A stretch of 64,000 nt of DNA from an uncultured Lachnospiraceae bacterium (GTDB taxonomy: Bacteria > Bacillota > Clostridia > Lachnospirales > Lachnospiraceae). The stretch is from the NCBI GenBank assembly GCA_910588565.1, contig CAJUPF010000004.1:11995-75994 (forward strand), in the 5' to 3' direction. Made by a program: the position numbers and the translations under genes. Each line of letters opens with the position of its first letter. Positions within the stretch are counted from its first letter, which is position 1. The notes under the pieces are model-generated. The model was not told where the DNA came from. It saw nothing but the letters and a program-made list of their open reading frames with translations, and made no database searches. This document shows positions 32,532-42,551 of the stretch, piece after piece.

Positions 32532-34694
32532 TCATAAATGCAATACCCTCTCTTTGATTTCCTGCGTCCTGCCCTGATTCCAGAACTGAGTTCCGATATA
32601 GCCGCAGGTACGTCTGGCAACGCTCATCGTATTCTGATCCCGATTCCCACAGTTCGGGCATTCCCAGGCCAGTTTGCCATGTTTATCCATAATAACCTGA
32701 ATCTCCCCATCGTATCCGCACAGACTGCAGTAATCACTTTTGGTATTCAATTCCGCATACATAATATGTTCATAGATATGCTGCATCACTGCAAGCACTG
32801 CCGGAATATTTTCCTTCATATCCGGAACTTCCACATAGCTGATAGCTCCTCCCGGAGAAAGTTTCTGGAATTGCGCTTCAAACGTCAGCTTTTCAAAGGC
32901 ATTGATTTCTTCCGTTACATGTACATGGTAAGAATTCGTAATATAATTCTTATCTGTAACTCCTTTGATCATCCCAAATCTTTTCTGCAGGCTCCTCGCA
33001 AACTTATACGTCGTCGATTCCAACGGCGTGCCATATACGGAAAAATCGATCTGCTCCTTTGCTTTCCACTTCGCGCAGGCATCATTCAGATGCTGCATTA
33101 CTTCCAGCGCAAAAGGCGTAGCGGAAGGATCGGTGTGGGATTTGCCCGTCATATAGTACACACATTCACAAAGCCCCGCATAACCCAGAGATATCGTAGA
33201 ATATCCATTCATCAAAAGCCGGTCAATCGTTTCTCCTTTTTTCAAACGCGCCAACGCTCCATACTGCCATAAAATCGGCGCAATATCTGATTTGGTGCCC
33301 CTCAGGCGGTTATGCCTTGCCATCAGAGCCTGATAGCACAATTCCAGGCGTTCATCAAATATTTTCCAGAATTCATCAAAATCTCCCTGGGAGGAGCAGG
33401 CAATATCCACCAGATTGATCGTACAGACTCCCTGATTAAATCTGCCATAAAATTTGAACTGATCGGATTCATCTTGATACACTGTCAAAAATGACCGGCA
33501 TCCCATACAGGTATATACATTGCCTTGTTTGAGTTCTTTCATCACTTTTGCCGATATATAATCAGGTACCATGCGCTTTGCGGTACATTCCGCCGCAAGG
33601 CAGGTAACATCCCAGTAAGGGCTGTTTTCTGTAATATTTTCTTCTTCCAGCACATATATTAGTTTTGGAAACGCCGGAGTGATATAAACACCTGCCTCAT
33701 TTTTTACGCCAAGGATTCTCTGGTTCAATACCGAACGGATTACCATAGCAAGATCGGATCTCTCTTGTCCTTCCGGCGCTTCACCTAAATATAAGAACAA
33801 TGTAATAAAAGGAGCCTGTCCATTGGTAGTCATCAGTGTCACGACCTGATACTGAATGGTCTGGACGCCCTTGTCAATATCTTTCTTCACACGTTCTTCA
33901 GCTACTCTGTTAATCTGTTCTTCTTCCAGAGGAAGTCCTGACGATTCAAATTCTTCCCTTACCTCTTTTCTGAATTTGCTTCTGGATGCCGCAACAAATT
34001 TAGAGAGATGATAAGCGCTGACTGACTGCCCGCCATACTGGCTGGACGCCACCTGCGCAATAATCTGGGAAGCCACAATACAGGCAACCGAGAAAGAATT
34101 GGGCCTGTCAATTTTAGTCTCGCTGATCACGGTTCCATTCTGCAGCATGTCATCCAGATTTACCAGACAGCAGTTATGGATATGCTGTGCAAAATAATCT
34201 GCGTCATGAAAATGAATCAGACCTTTTTCATGTGCTTCCCAGACGGCTGGCGGCAAAAGAAACCGTCTTGTAATATCTTTGCTGACTTCTCCGGCCATAT
34301 AATCTCTCTGGGTAGACGCCAGAAGAGGATTTTTATTGGAATTTTCCTGCTTGGCTTCTTCGTTCTGACTCTCTATTATGGTCATAATCTGGCTGTCCGT
34401 TGTATTGGACTGACGAACCAGCTGGCGGCGGTAACGATATGTAATATAAGTTCTTGCCACATGATACGCGCCTGCCTTCATAATCTCATCTTCTACTTCA
34501 TCCTGGATTTCCTCTACATTCATAGCACGGATAGACTGCCTGCAGATTTCTTCCACATTCTGTGCAATCGTGTGTATCTGTTCTGTCTTCAGACGATCTA
34601 TAGGCTCTACTTCTTTATTTGCCTTACAGACAGCCGCAATTATCTTAGTAATGTCAAATTTTACTTCTTCACCGCTTCGTTTTATAATCTTCAA
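32532..34694 (-). CDS. nrdD: Anaerobic (class III) ribonucleoside-triphosphate reductase
   Basis: A glycyl-radical enzyme that makes deoxyribonucleotides without oxygen. The 720-residue protein starts with an ATP-cone allosteric domain (VKFDITKIIAAVCKANKEV). It contains the conserved catalytic core with CMGCRSFLTVY and GRFNQGVCTINLVD. Near the C-terminus is a zinc ribbon (YCSLCGYDG ... WECPNCGNRD), followed by the glycyl-radical motif RRTCGYIGTQFWNQGR with Gly698. The activating enzyme NrdG is often adjacent but is not present in this window. A sigma-A promoter lies just upstream. Confidence 0.96.
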   Translation of the reverse strand: MKIIKRSGEEVKFDITKIIAAVCKANKEVEPIDRLKTEQIHTIAQNVEEICRQSIRAMNVEEIQDEVEDEIMKAGAYHVARTYITYRYRRQLVRQSNTTDSQIMTIIESQNEEAKQENSNKNPLLASTQRDYMAGEVSKDITRRFLLPPAVWEAHEKGLIHFHDADYFAQHIHNCCLVNLDDMLQNGTVISETKIDRPNSFSVACIVASQIIAQVASSQYGGQSVSAYHLSKFVAASRSKFRKEVREEFESSGLPLEEEQINRVAEERVKKDIDKGVQTIQYQVVTLMTTNGQAPFITLFLYLGEAPEGQERSDLAMVIRSVLNQRILGVKNEAGVYITPAFPKLIYVLEEENITENSPYWDVTCLAAECTAKRMVPDYISAKVMKELKQGNVYTCMGCRSFLTVYQDESDQFKFYGRFNQGVCTINLVDIACSSQGDFDEFWKIFDERLELCYQALMARHNRLRGTKSDIAPILWQYGALARLKKGETIDRLLMNGYSTISLGYAGLCECVYYMTGKSHTDPSATPFALEVMQHLNDACAKWKAKEQIDFSVYGTPLESTTYKFARSLQKRFGMIKGVTDKNYITNSYHVHVTEEINAFEKLTFEAQFQKLSPGGAISYVEVPDMKENIPAVLAVMQHIYEHIMYAELNTKSDYCSLCGYDGEIQVIMDKHGKLAWECPNCGNRDQNTMSVARRTCGYIGTQFWNQGRTQEIKERVLHL

Positions 34695-34730
34695 TATAAT
34701 ACCCCCTGTCGCCTGCAGCGTATATGACCC

Positions 34731-34760
34731 ATTGTATCATGGCAGAGTGGAAAATAGCAA
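34731..34760 (-). promoter_or_regulatory. Sigma-A promoter of nrdD
   Basis: On the minus strand TTGCTA (34755-34760), 18 bases, TACAAT (34731-34736), about 37 bases from the start codon. I looked for and did not find a NrdR-box pair. Confidence 0.6.
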
Positions 34761-34817
34761 TCTTAATGTGAAAACTTTATAATACCATGAGTAACAGTTC
34801 AGCCCAGATGTTGGTAC

Positions 34818-34862
34818 AAAAAAACCGATGGTCTTGACCGCAGTCAGTTTATACCATCGGTT
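34818..34862 (-). terminator. Terminator of the DUF membrane protein gene
   Basis: AACCGATGGT (34823-34832) pairs with ACCATCGGTT (34853-34862) around a 20-base loop. Read on the minus strand the stem is followed by seven T (the A run at 34818-34824). It lies about 40 bases after the stop codon of the gene at 34901. Confidence 0.85.
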
Positions 34863-34900
34863 CCTTGATCTCAAGCCCGCCTGTAAGCAATATACAGCGG

Positions 34901-35458
34901 TTATCGGCTGCGGCTTTCCGCAACAGCATTACGGATATTGCTAAAAGAAGCTACAGCTCCCAGAGCAAAAGCGATGCCCAAATCTTTCACGAAAGCTGCC
35001 ATAACCTCTGATTCCTCCAAAATTTCCGGCGTCATCCGAACCGCGTCAAAAAAAGTAAACGGAGCGGAAATTTCCATCCGGTATACATCATAAAATGCAT
35101 AAGAAAGCCCCAGGTATTCTGCAAGCACAATAGACAGAGCAGACATAATGACAGAAATAAAGACGCCTTTTAACGAATTCTTCCTGCCGGAAAAAAGCTG
35201 ATATCCGAAAGAAGACAGCACAACGGTAATCAGGCCGCAGATTCCGGCAATATATCCAAACTGATAGATAATAAAATACAAAACGCCGCCAATCAGGGAA
35301 AAGAGAAATGCTCCTACAATGCCCGCGATAACATTTTCCCGATTCTGGCTCTGCTGCGGGGCAGACTGATATGGGAATGCCTCTCCCTGCGAACCGGAGG
35401 CTTCCGGCTTTCCGTAAACAGTCTGCGTTTCATTTTGATTCGTTTCATGGTGTTCCAT
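34901..35458 (-). CDS. Four-helix membrane protein of unknown function
   Basis: A 185-residue protein with a Gln/Asn/Ser-rich cytosolic N-terminus (residues 1-40, MEHHETNQNETQ onward). Three or four hydrophobic segments follow: about residues 45-65, 70-90, 100-120 and 160-175. I do not recognise a family with confidence. The start is ATG 35458 after AGGAGGGG; a longer frame to 35485 places its start before that site. It is downstream of the fumarase genes but separated by 200 bases. Confidence 0.65.
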   Translation of the reverse strand: MEHHETNQNETQTVYGKPEASGSQGEAFPYQSAPQQSQNRENVIAGIVGAFLFSLIGGVLYFIIYQFGYIAGICGLITVVLSSFGYQLFSGRKNSLKGVFISVIMSALSIVLAEYLGLSYAFYDVYRMEISAPFTFFDAVRMTPEILEESEVMAAFVKDLGIAFALGAVASFSNIRNAVAESRSR

Positions 35459-35658
35459 AAACAATACCCCTCCTAATTTCTTCAACTTTTTTATTTTCTT
35501 GTACTTCCTGCTTTATTATAAAAAAAATGTTAATTTTTGTCAATCCGTGTTCCTTAACCCACCAAGCGCCCGTTTGTCCAGAGTAGATATAAACAGTAAC
35601 CCAGAATTTCGTATAGCCGGGCTATTTTTATATTTATAAAATCAAACTACTATAATCT

Positions 35659-36210
35659 CTACAATGTCCGGTATTCTTTAATCGCCGTTTCATACAGATT
35701 ATTCCCATCCCTGTCAATTACCACAATAACAGGAAAATTCTCAACTTCCAGCTTCAGTATCGCCTCTGCACCCAGATCTTCATAGCATACCGTTTCAGAT
35801 TTTACAATACATTTCGATAAAAGCGCCCCTGCGCCTCCTACCGCTGCAAAATAAACGGCCTTGTTGCGCTTCATGGCGTCAATCACTTCTTTTGTACGCT
35901 TTCCTTTGCCTATCATTGCTTTTTCACCCAGATCAAGCAGCCTTGGGGCATATTTATCCATGCGGCTTGCTGTTGTAGGGCCCGCCGATCCGATTGCCCT
36001 GCCTTCTCTGGCGGGAGAGGGACCCATATAATAGATTGTGGCATCTTTGATCTCAATCGGGAGTTCTTCTCCCCGATCCAAAGCTTCTGTCATACGTTTA
36101 TGCGCCGCATCCCTGGCAACATAAATTGTTCCGTTCAGATAGACATAATCCCCGCTTTTCAATTCTGCGGTTACTGCTTCTGTAATCGGTGTTGTAATAT
36201 ATTTATCCAT
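35659..36210 (-). CDS. Class I fumarate hydratase, beta subunit
   Basis: The C-terminal-domain subunit of the two-subunit, iron-sulfur fumarase that interconverts fumarate and malate. The 183-residue protein has SGDYVYLNGTIYVARDAAHKRM, MGPSPAREGRAIGSAGPTTASRMD and GGAGALLSKCIV, all typical of the beta domain. The gene is 28 bases downstream of the alpha subunit. L-tartrate dehydratase TtdB is a close relative, so the substrate assignment relies on commonness. Confidence 0.9.
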   Translation of the reverse strand: MDKYITTPITEAVTAELKSGDYVYLNGTIYVARDAAHKRMTEALDRGEELPIEIKDATIYYMGPSPAREGRAIGSAGPTTASRMDKYAPRLLDLGEKAMIGKGKRTKEVIDAMKRNKAVYFAAVGGAGALLSKCIVKSETVCYEDLGAEAILKLEVENFPVIVVIDRDGNNLYETAIKEYRTL

Positions 36211-36238
36211 AACATCCTCCTGTAAACTTTCTTTTCTA

Positions 36239-37084
36239 TTACAAAGTTCTAACCGTATGCCGGTTTACATGACAGCAGATATTAACCGCTACCGGAAGAC
36301 CCGCAATATGTGTGGGATAGGTATTAATATTAACTCCCAGGGCAGTGCATGTGCCGCCAAGCCCACCAGGCCCGATTCCAAGCCCATTTATTTTTGCAAG
36401 CATTTCCTCTTCCAGATCACGCACATATGGAATAGAAGAGCGCTTATTCAGTTCTCTGGTCAACGCCTGTTTTGCCATAATTGCCGCTTTTTCAAAATCA
36501 CCGCCAATACCTACGCCAACTACCATAGGAGGACATGCATTTGGCCCGGCGTCAGAGACTGCTGTCAGAATTGCTTCTTTTACGCCTTCTATGCCGTCCG
36601 CCGGTTTCAGCATAAAAATCCGGCTCATATTTTCACTGCCAAATCCCTTTGGCGCAAAGGTAATCTTTACCTGAGCTCCGGGTACGATAGAGTAATGAAT
36701 AACTGCAGGCGTATTATCTTTTGTGTTTTCCCGCAGAATCGGATCATTTACAACAGATTTGCGCAGATATCCTTCTGTATACCCCTGCCTTACGCCTTCA
36801 TTGACAGCCTCTTCCAGATTTCCTCCTTCAAAATGGACATCCTGTCCAATTTCCATAAAGACTACCGCCATTCCGGTGTCCTGACAAATCGGAATGGTTT
36901 CGTTATCCGCTATCTTCAAATTTTCCTGCAGCTGGTTTAATATCTTTTTTCCAAGCTCTGACTTCTCAGAATCTAAAGCAGTCTGAATTGCCTGCTTCAT
37001 ATCTTCTGAAAGATAATGGTTTGCTTCTATGCACATATCCCGAATTGTTTCTGTAATTACAGTAATGTCTATTGTGCGAATCAT
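36239..37084 (-). CDS. Class I fumarate hydratase, alpha subunit (Fe-S)
   Basis: The N-terminal-domain subunit carrying the oxygen-sensitive [4Fe-4S] cluster. The 281-residue protein has cysteines in the three expected places: PICQDTGMAVVF, NACPPMVVGVGIGG and GGTCTALGVN. The start ATG 37084 follows GGGAGGAAGCA. Together with the beta subunit it would work in the reductive branch of the citrate cycle in a fermenting anaerobe. Tartrate dehydratase TtdA is the alternative. Confidence 0.9.
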   Translation of the reverse strand: MIRTIDITVITETIRDMCIEANHYLSEDMKQAIQTALDSEKSELGKKILNQLQENLKIADNETIPICQDTGMAVVFMEIGQDVHFEGGNLEEAVNEGVRQGYTEGYLRKSVVNDPILRENTKDNTPAVIHYSIVPGAQVKITFAPKGFGSENMSRIFMLKPADGIEGVKEAILTAVSDAGPNACPPMVVGVGIGGDFEKAAIMAKQALTRELNKRSSIPYVRDLEEEMLAKINGLGIGPGGLGGTCTALGVNINTYPTHIAGLPVAVNICCHVNRHTVRTL

Positions 37085-37110
37085 ATCTGCTTCCTCCCTT
37101 AATTTTTTAC

Positions 37111-37962
37111 TTATTTTTTGTAATTTTTGAATTTTTTCAAATGTTCTTTTAATTTTAACAGAGATTCGTCATAATCCGCCGATTTCATTCCTGGAAACGC
37201 TTTGAGCAGACGATCGTGGCCGTAAATTTTTGTCTCCAAAAGCTCCTTATAGCGGTTATTTAATAACTCATATTCGCCTTTTTTCTTTTCAAGGTTTTGC
37301 TGTACGGTTTCATGCAGTTTCTGGCGTCTGGTTTCCATAAGTTCTTTTCGTTCGATTGCATCAGAGACATTTTCATAAATATTCTCGCCGATTTCATTGG
37401 ATATATCTTTTAATTTATCTGCAATTTCACCCATAATCCGGAGCCGTTTGTTTAACTTTAGAATCGTACTTACGGTAACTATGCAGTCCACTGCAAACAC
37501 ACCCAGTATCATTGAAGAAAGCACAATTCCAAGTGTCTTTGGAATCATTTTGATAAATCCAAAAATCGCCGGATGCAGCGCCACCATTATAAACGTACAG
37601 GCAAGTCCCCAGAGAATGGAAAATTTCAAACAGATATACCCTTTTACATTAAAAGGCTTGTCTGAATAATCCCACCATTTGTTGTGAAAAGCTTTTTCTA
37701 AAATCCAGCCGGTAATATACTCCAGGACGGTAGTCAATAACACAGACCCTGTAAATAAAATCAAAAGGTTGTCCTTTAACGGTGTTAAAATTCCCACTAC
37801 AATCAAAACCCCAAACCCATAAACAGGACAACAGGGACCATTTAAAAAACCTCTGTTTACAAATTTTCCAATATCCAGGGCAGCATACGCCACTTCAGTA
37901 CACCAGCCCAAAAAGGCATAAATCAAAAAAATCCAGATTATCTCATATAATGTCTGCGGCAT
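37111..37962 (-). CDS. CmpB-type putative ABC transporter permease (PF06541)
   Basis: A 283-residue membrane protein with about five hydrophobic segments in the first 175 residues and a coiled-coil, highly charged cytosolic tail. The FLGWCTEVAYAALDIGKFVNRGFLNGP-type pattern (seen as FVNRGFLNGPCCPVYGFG) marks the PF06541 family, annotated as a putative ABC permease although evidence for transport is thin. ATG 37962 follows AGGAGAAAATT; the longer frame to 38046 lacks a site. It is single-gene in context. Confidence 0.8.
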   Translation of the reverse strand: MPQTLYEIIWIFLIYAFLGWCTEVAYAALDIGKFVNRGFLNGPCCPVYGFGVLIVVGILTPLKDNLLILFTGSVLLTTVLEYITGWILEKAFHNKWWDYSDKPFNVKGYICLKFSILWGLACTFIMVALHPAIFGFIKMIPKTLGIVLSSMILGVFAVDCIVTVSTILKLNKRLRIMGEIADKLKDISNEIGENIYENVSDAIERKELMETRRQKLHETVQQNLEKKKGEYELLNNRYKELLETKIYGHDRLLKAFPGMKSADYDESLLKLKEHLKKFKNYKK

Positions 37963-38033
37963 AATTTTCTCCTGTGTACAATATTTTATATCATAACAGT
38001 TCAGATACTTCCATTGATTCTGATTGAACCTAT

Positions 38034-38062
38034 AAGAGGGCTGCATAAACAGCCCTCTTTTT
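38034..38062. terminator. Hairpin after gyrA
   Basis: AAGAGGGCTG (38034-38043) pairs with CAGCCCTCTT (38050-38059) around a 6-base loop. It is the only structure downstream of gyrA. The T run is on the plus side (TTTTT), while the minus side leads into TATAGG, so as a minus-strand terminator it is imperfect. Confidence 0.65.
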
Positions 38063-38072
38063 ATGTGGAAGA

Positions 38073-40538
38073 TTACTCCTCAATATCTTCTTCTTTTACA
38101 TCTTCCCTGACTCTTGCAATACTTGCAATCGTCACATCTTCCTCCATATTGATCAGTTTTACGCCGGACGCCACACGTCCAAGTATCGATATACTGTCTA
38201 CCTTAATGCGAATGATAATTCCTTCTGTTGTAATAATCATAATCTCATTCACATCATTTACAGCTTTTATTCCTACAATATATCCGGTTTTTTCGGTGAT
38301 CTTATAACATTTCACACCCTTGCCGCCACGGTTCTGCGGCGAAAATTCACTCATTTTTGTCCGCTTGCCGATTCCCATTTCAGATGCGATCAACAGATAT
38401 TCCCCCTGCGTATCAAGCTGCATTCCAACTACTTCGTCCCGATCCGCCAGATTCATGCCGATCACACCCATAGACTGCCGCCCGGTACTTCTGACATCGC
38501 TTTCATGGAAGCGGATACACTGGCCGTATTTTGTCACAAGAATAATATCTTTTGTATTATCGGTTTTCTTTACTTCGATCAGCTCGTCATCTTCCCGCAG
38601 AGTAATCGCAGAAAGCCCTGTTTTGCGGATATTTTTATACTTCTGCACTTTTGTCTTTTTGACAATGCCTTTCTTTGTCGCCATAAAGAGGTACTCGCCC
38701 TCATGATATTCGCTGATTGGAATAACCGCCGTAATTTTCTCTTCCGGCATCAGCTGCAGAAGATTAATAATCGCAGTTCCTCTTGCCGTCCTCGAAGCCT
38801 CTGGAATTTCATAAGCCTTCATCCGGTAAACCTTTCCATTATTTGTAAAAAACATCAAATAATGATGGGTCGTCGTCATCAGAAGTTCCTCAATATAATC
38901 ATCCTCGATGGTTTCCATCCCTTTGATTCCTTTGCCGCCACGGTTCTGACTGCGGAAATTATCGACACTCATCCGTTTAATGTAGCCAAGCTTTGTCATA
39001 CAGATCACAGTGTTGGCTTTCGGAATCATATCTTCCATGGAAATATCGTATTCATCAAATCCAATCGAAGTCCTTCTGTCATCTCCGTATTTATCAGAAA
39101 TCAGCATAATTTCTTCCCGGATCACGCCAAGTAATTTTTTCTCATCCGCCAATATTGCTTTTAACTCCGCGATTTTTTCCATTAATTCCGCATATTCTGC
39201 TTCGATTTTCTCACGTTCTAAACCGGTAAGCGCGCGAAGACGCATATCTACAATCGCCTGTGCCTGTGCGTCCGTCAGATCAAACCGTTCTTCCAAGCGT
39301 TCTTTCGCTTCGGCTGCATTGCGGCTGCTGCGGATAATAGAAATTACTTCGTCAATATGGTCGAGGGCTATCAGCAGTCCCTCTAAAATATGAGCCCGTT
39401 CCTCTGCTTTATTTAAATCATACTTAACCCTTCTCGTTACAACATCTTTCTGATGTGCCAGATAATAGTCCAGCATCTGGTATAAATTCAGAACCTTTGG
39501 TTCGTTATTAACAAGCGCAATCATAATAACGCCAAACGTATCCTGCAGCTGCGTATGTTTAAATAACTGGTTTAATATTACATTTGGATTGACATCACGC
39601 CTCAGTTCAATACAGATCCGCATTCCCTGGCGATTCGATTCGTCACGAAGTTCTGTAATTCCATCCACTTTTTTATTTTTTACCAGATCTGCGATCTTTT
39701 CAATTAACCGTGCCTTGTTAACCAGATAGGGAAGTTCCGTCACAACAATACGATTCTTGCCATTTTGCATCGGTTCGATGTCTGTTATGGCACGCACCCG
39801 GATTTTGCCGCGTCCGGTACGATAAGCCTGTTCAATTCCGGATGTTCCAAGAATCATGCCTCCGGTTGGAAAGTCGGGGCCTTTGATAATGCCTAGAACC
39901 TCTTCCAGTTCCGTATCCCTGTCTTCTAAAATCTGGTTATCTATAATCTTGACCACTGCGGCAATGACTTCCCGCAGATTATGCGGCGGAATATTCGTAG
40001 CCATACCTACCGCAATGCCGGAAGTACCGTTTACTAAAAGATTCGGATAGCGGGAGGGCAGTACGACAGGCTCTTTTTCCGTTTCATCGAAGTTTGGCAT
40101 AAAATCAACCGTATCTTTGTTGATATCAGCCAGCATTTCCATGGAAATTTTACTAAGTCTTGCTTCTGTATAACGCATGGCAGCCGCGCCGTCGCCGTCT
40201 ACCGAACCAAAATTCCCATGCCCGTCCACAAGAGGATAACGTGTCGACCATTCCTGCGCCATATTGACCAGCGCTCCATAAATTGAGCTGTCTCCATGAG
40301 GATGATATTTACCCATGGTATCACCGACGATACGCGCACATTTCCTGTGCGGCTTATCCGGTCCGTTGTTCAATTCTATCATAGAGTATAAAACTCTTCT
40401 CTGTACCGGTTTTAACCCATCCCTGACATCTGGAAGCGCTCTGGACGCAATTACGCTCATGGCATAATCGATATAAGATGTCTCCATTGTCTTTTTCAGA
40501 TCCACATCATGAATCTGATCAAAAATCTTATCATCCAT
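38073..40538 (-). CDS. gyrA: DNA gyrase subunit A
   Basis: The breakage-reunion subunit of gyrase, which introduces negative supercoils with GyrB. The 821-residue protein has the N-terminal SYIDYAMSVIASRALPDVRDGLKPVQRR, the catalytic Tyr in AAMRYTEARLSKI, and the C-terminal beta-pinwheel with the GyrA box QNRGGKG-like sequences; QRRGGKG is the canonical form and two QNRGGKG copies are visible. The tail is acidic (EEDIEE). It lies 15 bases after gyrB in the oriC-proximal operon. Confidence 0.98.
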   Translation of the reverse strand: MDDKIFDQIHDVDLKKTMETSYIDYAMSVIASRALPDVRDGLKPVQRRVLYSMIELNNGPDKPHRKCARIVGDTMGKYHPHGDSSIYGALVNMAQEWSTRYPLVDGHGNFGSVDGDGAAAMRYTEARLSKISMEMLADINKDTVDFMPNFDETEKEPVVLPSRYPNLLVNGTSGIAVGMATNIPPHNLREVIAAVVKIIDNQILEDRDTELEEVLGIIKGPDFPTGGMILGTSGIEQAYRTGRGKIRVRAITDIEPMQNGKNRIVVTELPYLVNKARLIEKIADLVKNKKVDGITELRDESNRQGMRICIELRRDVNPNVILNQLFKHTQLQDTFGVIMIALVNNEPKVLNLYQMLDYYLAHQKDVVTRRVKYDLNKAEERAHILEGLLIALDHIDEVISIIRSSRNAAEAKERLEERFDLTDAQAQAIVDMRLRALTGLEREKIEAEYAELMEKIAELKAILADEKKLLGVIREEIMLISDKYGDDRRTSIGFDEYDISMEDMIPKANTVICMTKLGYIKRMSVDNFRSQNRGGKGIKGMETIEDDYIEELLMTTTHHYLMFFTNNGKVYRMKAYEIPEASRTARGTAIINLLQLMPEEKITAVIPISEYHEGEYLFMATKKGIVKKTKVQKYKNIRKTGLSAITLREDDELIEVKKTDNTKDIILVTKYGQCIRFHESDVRSTGRQSMGVIGMNLADRDEVVGMQLDTQGEYLLIASEMGIGKRTKMSEFSPQNRGGKGVKCYKITEKTGYIVGIKAVNDVNEIMIITTEGIIIRIKVDSISILGRVASGVKLINMEEDVTIASIARVREDVKEEDIEE

Positions 40539-40553
40539 TTATCTTCAATCCTC

Positions 40554-42488
40554 CTATACGTCCAGATTCTGGACGTACTTTGCATTTGCCTCAATAAATT
40601 CCCGTCTCGGCTCAACTTTATCTCCCATCAGAGTAGTAAAGATCAAATCAACCTCAGAAGCAGCTTCATCATCCATTATCACCCTGCGCAGAATCCGCTT
40701 CTCCGGATCCATTGTCGTCTCCCAGAGCTGATCGGCATCCATTTCTCCAAGTCCTTTATAACGCTGAATCTTATTATTATTGTCACGTCCGATTTCCAAC
40801 AGAATCTGATTCAGCTCTTCATCACTGTAAGCATACCATATTTTCTTATTTTTCTCAATTTTGTAGAGGGGCGGCTGCGCCAGATATACATACCCCTGTT
40901 TGATCAGTTCCGGCATAAACCGGTAAATAAATGTCAAAAGCAGTGTACTGATATGGGCGCCGTCTACATCCGCATCCGTCATAAGAATAATCTTATGATA
41001 CCGAAGTTTGGAAATGTCAAAATCTTCATGAATACCCGTTCCAAAGGCTGTAATCATGGATTTGATCTCCGCATTGCCATAGATTTTATCCAGTCTTGCT
41101 TTTTCCACATTTAAAATCTTACCGCGCAGAGGCAGAATCGCCTGCGTTGCCCGGCTTCTGGCAGTCTTGGCAGAGCCTCCGGCGGAATCTCCCTCTACAA
41201 TATAGATTTCACAGTTCTTCGGATCTTTGTCAGAACAATCTGCCAGTTTGCCAGGCAAAGACAATCCCTCTAACGCTGTTTTTCTTCTGGTCAGATCCCT
41301 GGCTTTTCTGGCAGCTTCCCTCGCCCGCTGCGCAAGCAGGGATTTTTCACAGATTGTCTTGGCTACTGCAGGATTTTGTTCCAGAAAATAAGTAAGCTGT
41401 TCACTTACCACACTGTCAACGGCGCCTCTGGCTTCGCTGTTTCCAAGCTTCTGTTTGGTCTGCCCCTCAAACTGCGGCTCGCCTATTTTAATACTGATAA
41501 TTGCTGTTAAGCCTTCCCGGATATCTTCGCCGGTCAGCCCTGCATCGTTTTCTTTGATTATTTTATTGGCTTTTGCATACTGATTAAATGTCTTAGTCAG
41601 GGCATTCCGAAACCCTGCCAGATGTGTTCCGCCCTCCGGCGTGATAATATTATTGACAAAACTGTATGTCGCATCATTAAAAGAATCGTTGTGCTGCATG
41701 GCAACTTCTACATAGACGCCGTCTTTTTGTCCCTCACAGTAAATAATATCAGGATAAGCCGCTTCTTTACTGTTATTCAGATAGGTTACAAATTCTTTGA
41801 TTCCTCCGGCATAATGAAATTCCGCCGTTTTCACCGGATCCTGCCGTTCATCTTTCAGCGTAATCCGCAGATCCTTTGTCAAAAACGCAGTCTCCCTAAG
41901 TCGCTGCTTTAACACATTATATTCAAAAACGGTATCTTCAAATATCGTATCATCCGGCATAAATACTACTTTTGTGCCCGTTTGATCGATGGGGCATTCC
42001 CCGATTTCTTTTAACGGATACATCGTTTTTCCCTGTTCAAAACGCTGTTTATAAATCTTTCCTCCGCTGCAGATTTCTACTTCCAGCCAAATCGATAAAG
42101 CATTTACAACAGAAGCCCCTACGCCGTGCAGACCTCCGGATACTTTATATCCCCCGCCGCCGAATTTGCCTCCGGCATGCAGCATGGTAAATACAACTTC
42201 TACTCCGGTCAGTCCTGATTTATGGTTGATCCCTACAGGAATACCCCGTCCGTCGTCAATAACCGTTACGGAATTGTCCTGATTCACAATAACTTGAATA
42301 TTTTTGCAGAATCCAGCCAAAGCTTCATCTACGGAATTATCGACAATCTCATATACCAAATGATGCAGACCCCTGGAAGACGTGCTCCCAATATACATAC
42401 CAGGCCGTTTCCGGACTGCTTCAAGCCCTTCTAAGATCTGTATCTGATCTGCTCCATATTCTGTTTCATATCCTGTTTCCAAGCCCAT
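40554..42488 (-). CDS. gyrB: DNA gyrase subunit B
   Basis: The ATPase subunit of gyrase. The 644-residue protein has the GHKL ATP site (EIVDNSVDEAL, VIDDGRGIPVG, GGLHGVGASVVNAL), the transducer region, and the TOPRIM domain with EGDSAGGSA and DADVDGAHI. I start at ATG 42488 after AGGAGG; a GTG at 42506 is upstream of that site. It lies between recF and gyrA in the usual order. Confidence 0.98.
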   Translation of the reverse strand: MGLETGYETEYGADQIQILEGLEAVRKRPGMYIGSTSSRGLHHLVYEIVDNSVDEALAGFCKNIQVIVNQDNSVTVIDDGRGIPVGINHKSGLTGVEVVFTMLHAGGKFGGGGYKVSGGLHGVGASVVNALSIWLEVEICSGGKIYKQRFEQGKTMYPLKEIGECPIDQTGTKVVFMPDDTIFEDTVFEYNVLKQRLRETAFLTKDLRITLKDERQDPVKTAEFHYAGGIKEFVTYLNNSKEAAYPDIIYCEGQKDGVYVEVAMQHNDSFNDATYSFVNNIITPEGGTHLAGFRNALTKTFNQYAKANKIIKENDAGLTGEDIREGLTAIISIKIGEPQFEGQTKQKLGNSEARGAVDSVVSEQLTYFLEQNPAVAKTICEKSLLAQRAREAARKARDLTRRKTALEGLSLPGKLADCSDKDPKNCEIYIVEGDSAGGSAKTARSRATQAILPLRGKILNVEKARLDKIYGNAEIKSMITAFGTGIHEDFDISKLRYHKIILMTDADVDGAHISTLLLTFIYRFMPELIKQGYVYLAQPPLYKIEKNKKIWYAYSDEELNQILLEIGRDNNNKIQRYKGLGEMDADQLWETTMDPEKRILRRVIMDDEAASEVDLIFTTLMGDKVEPRREFIEANAKYVQNLDV

Positions 42489-42551
42489 ACAATTCCTCCT
42501 ATTCACAGAAAACCTCTAAGCAGGCAACAGTTCAGATACCTTCCCTGTTAC

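Noticed and set aside
32538..33272. A 244-codon plus-strand frame opposite nrdD
   Set aside because: Shadow of nrdD, rich in His, Ile and Arg, no ribosome binding site.
34695..34800. NrdR boxes upstream of nrdD
   Set aside because: No pair resembling ACACWATATATWGTGT was found in the promoter region.
35580..35640. Small hairpin ATAGCCGGGCTAT followed by T in the fumarase-downstream spacer
   Set aside because: The T run faces the wrong strand for the fumarase operon, and the stem is only six base pairs.
38505..39134. Plus-strand frames opposite gyrA
   Set aside because: Shadow frames of gyrA without start signals.
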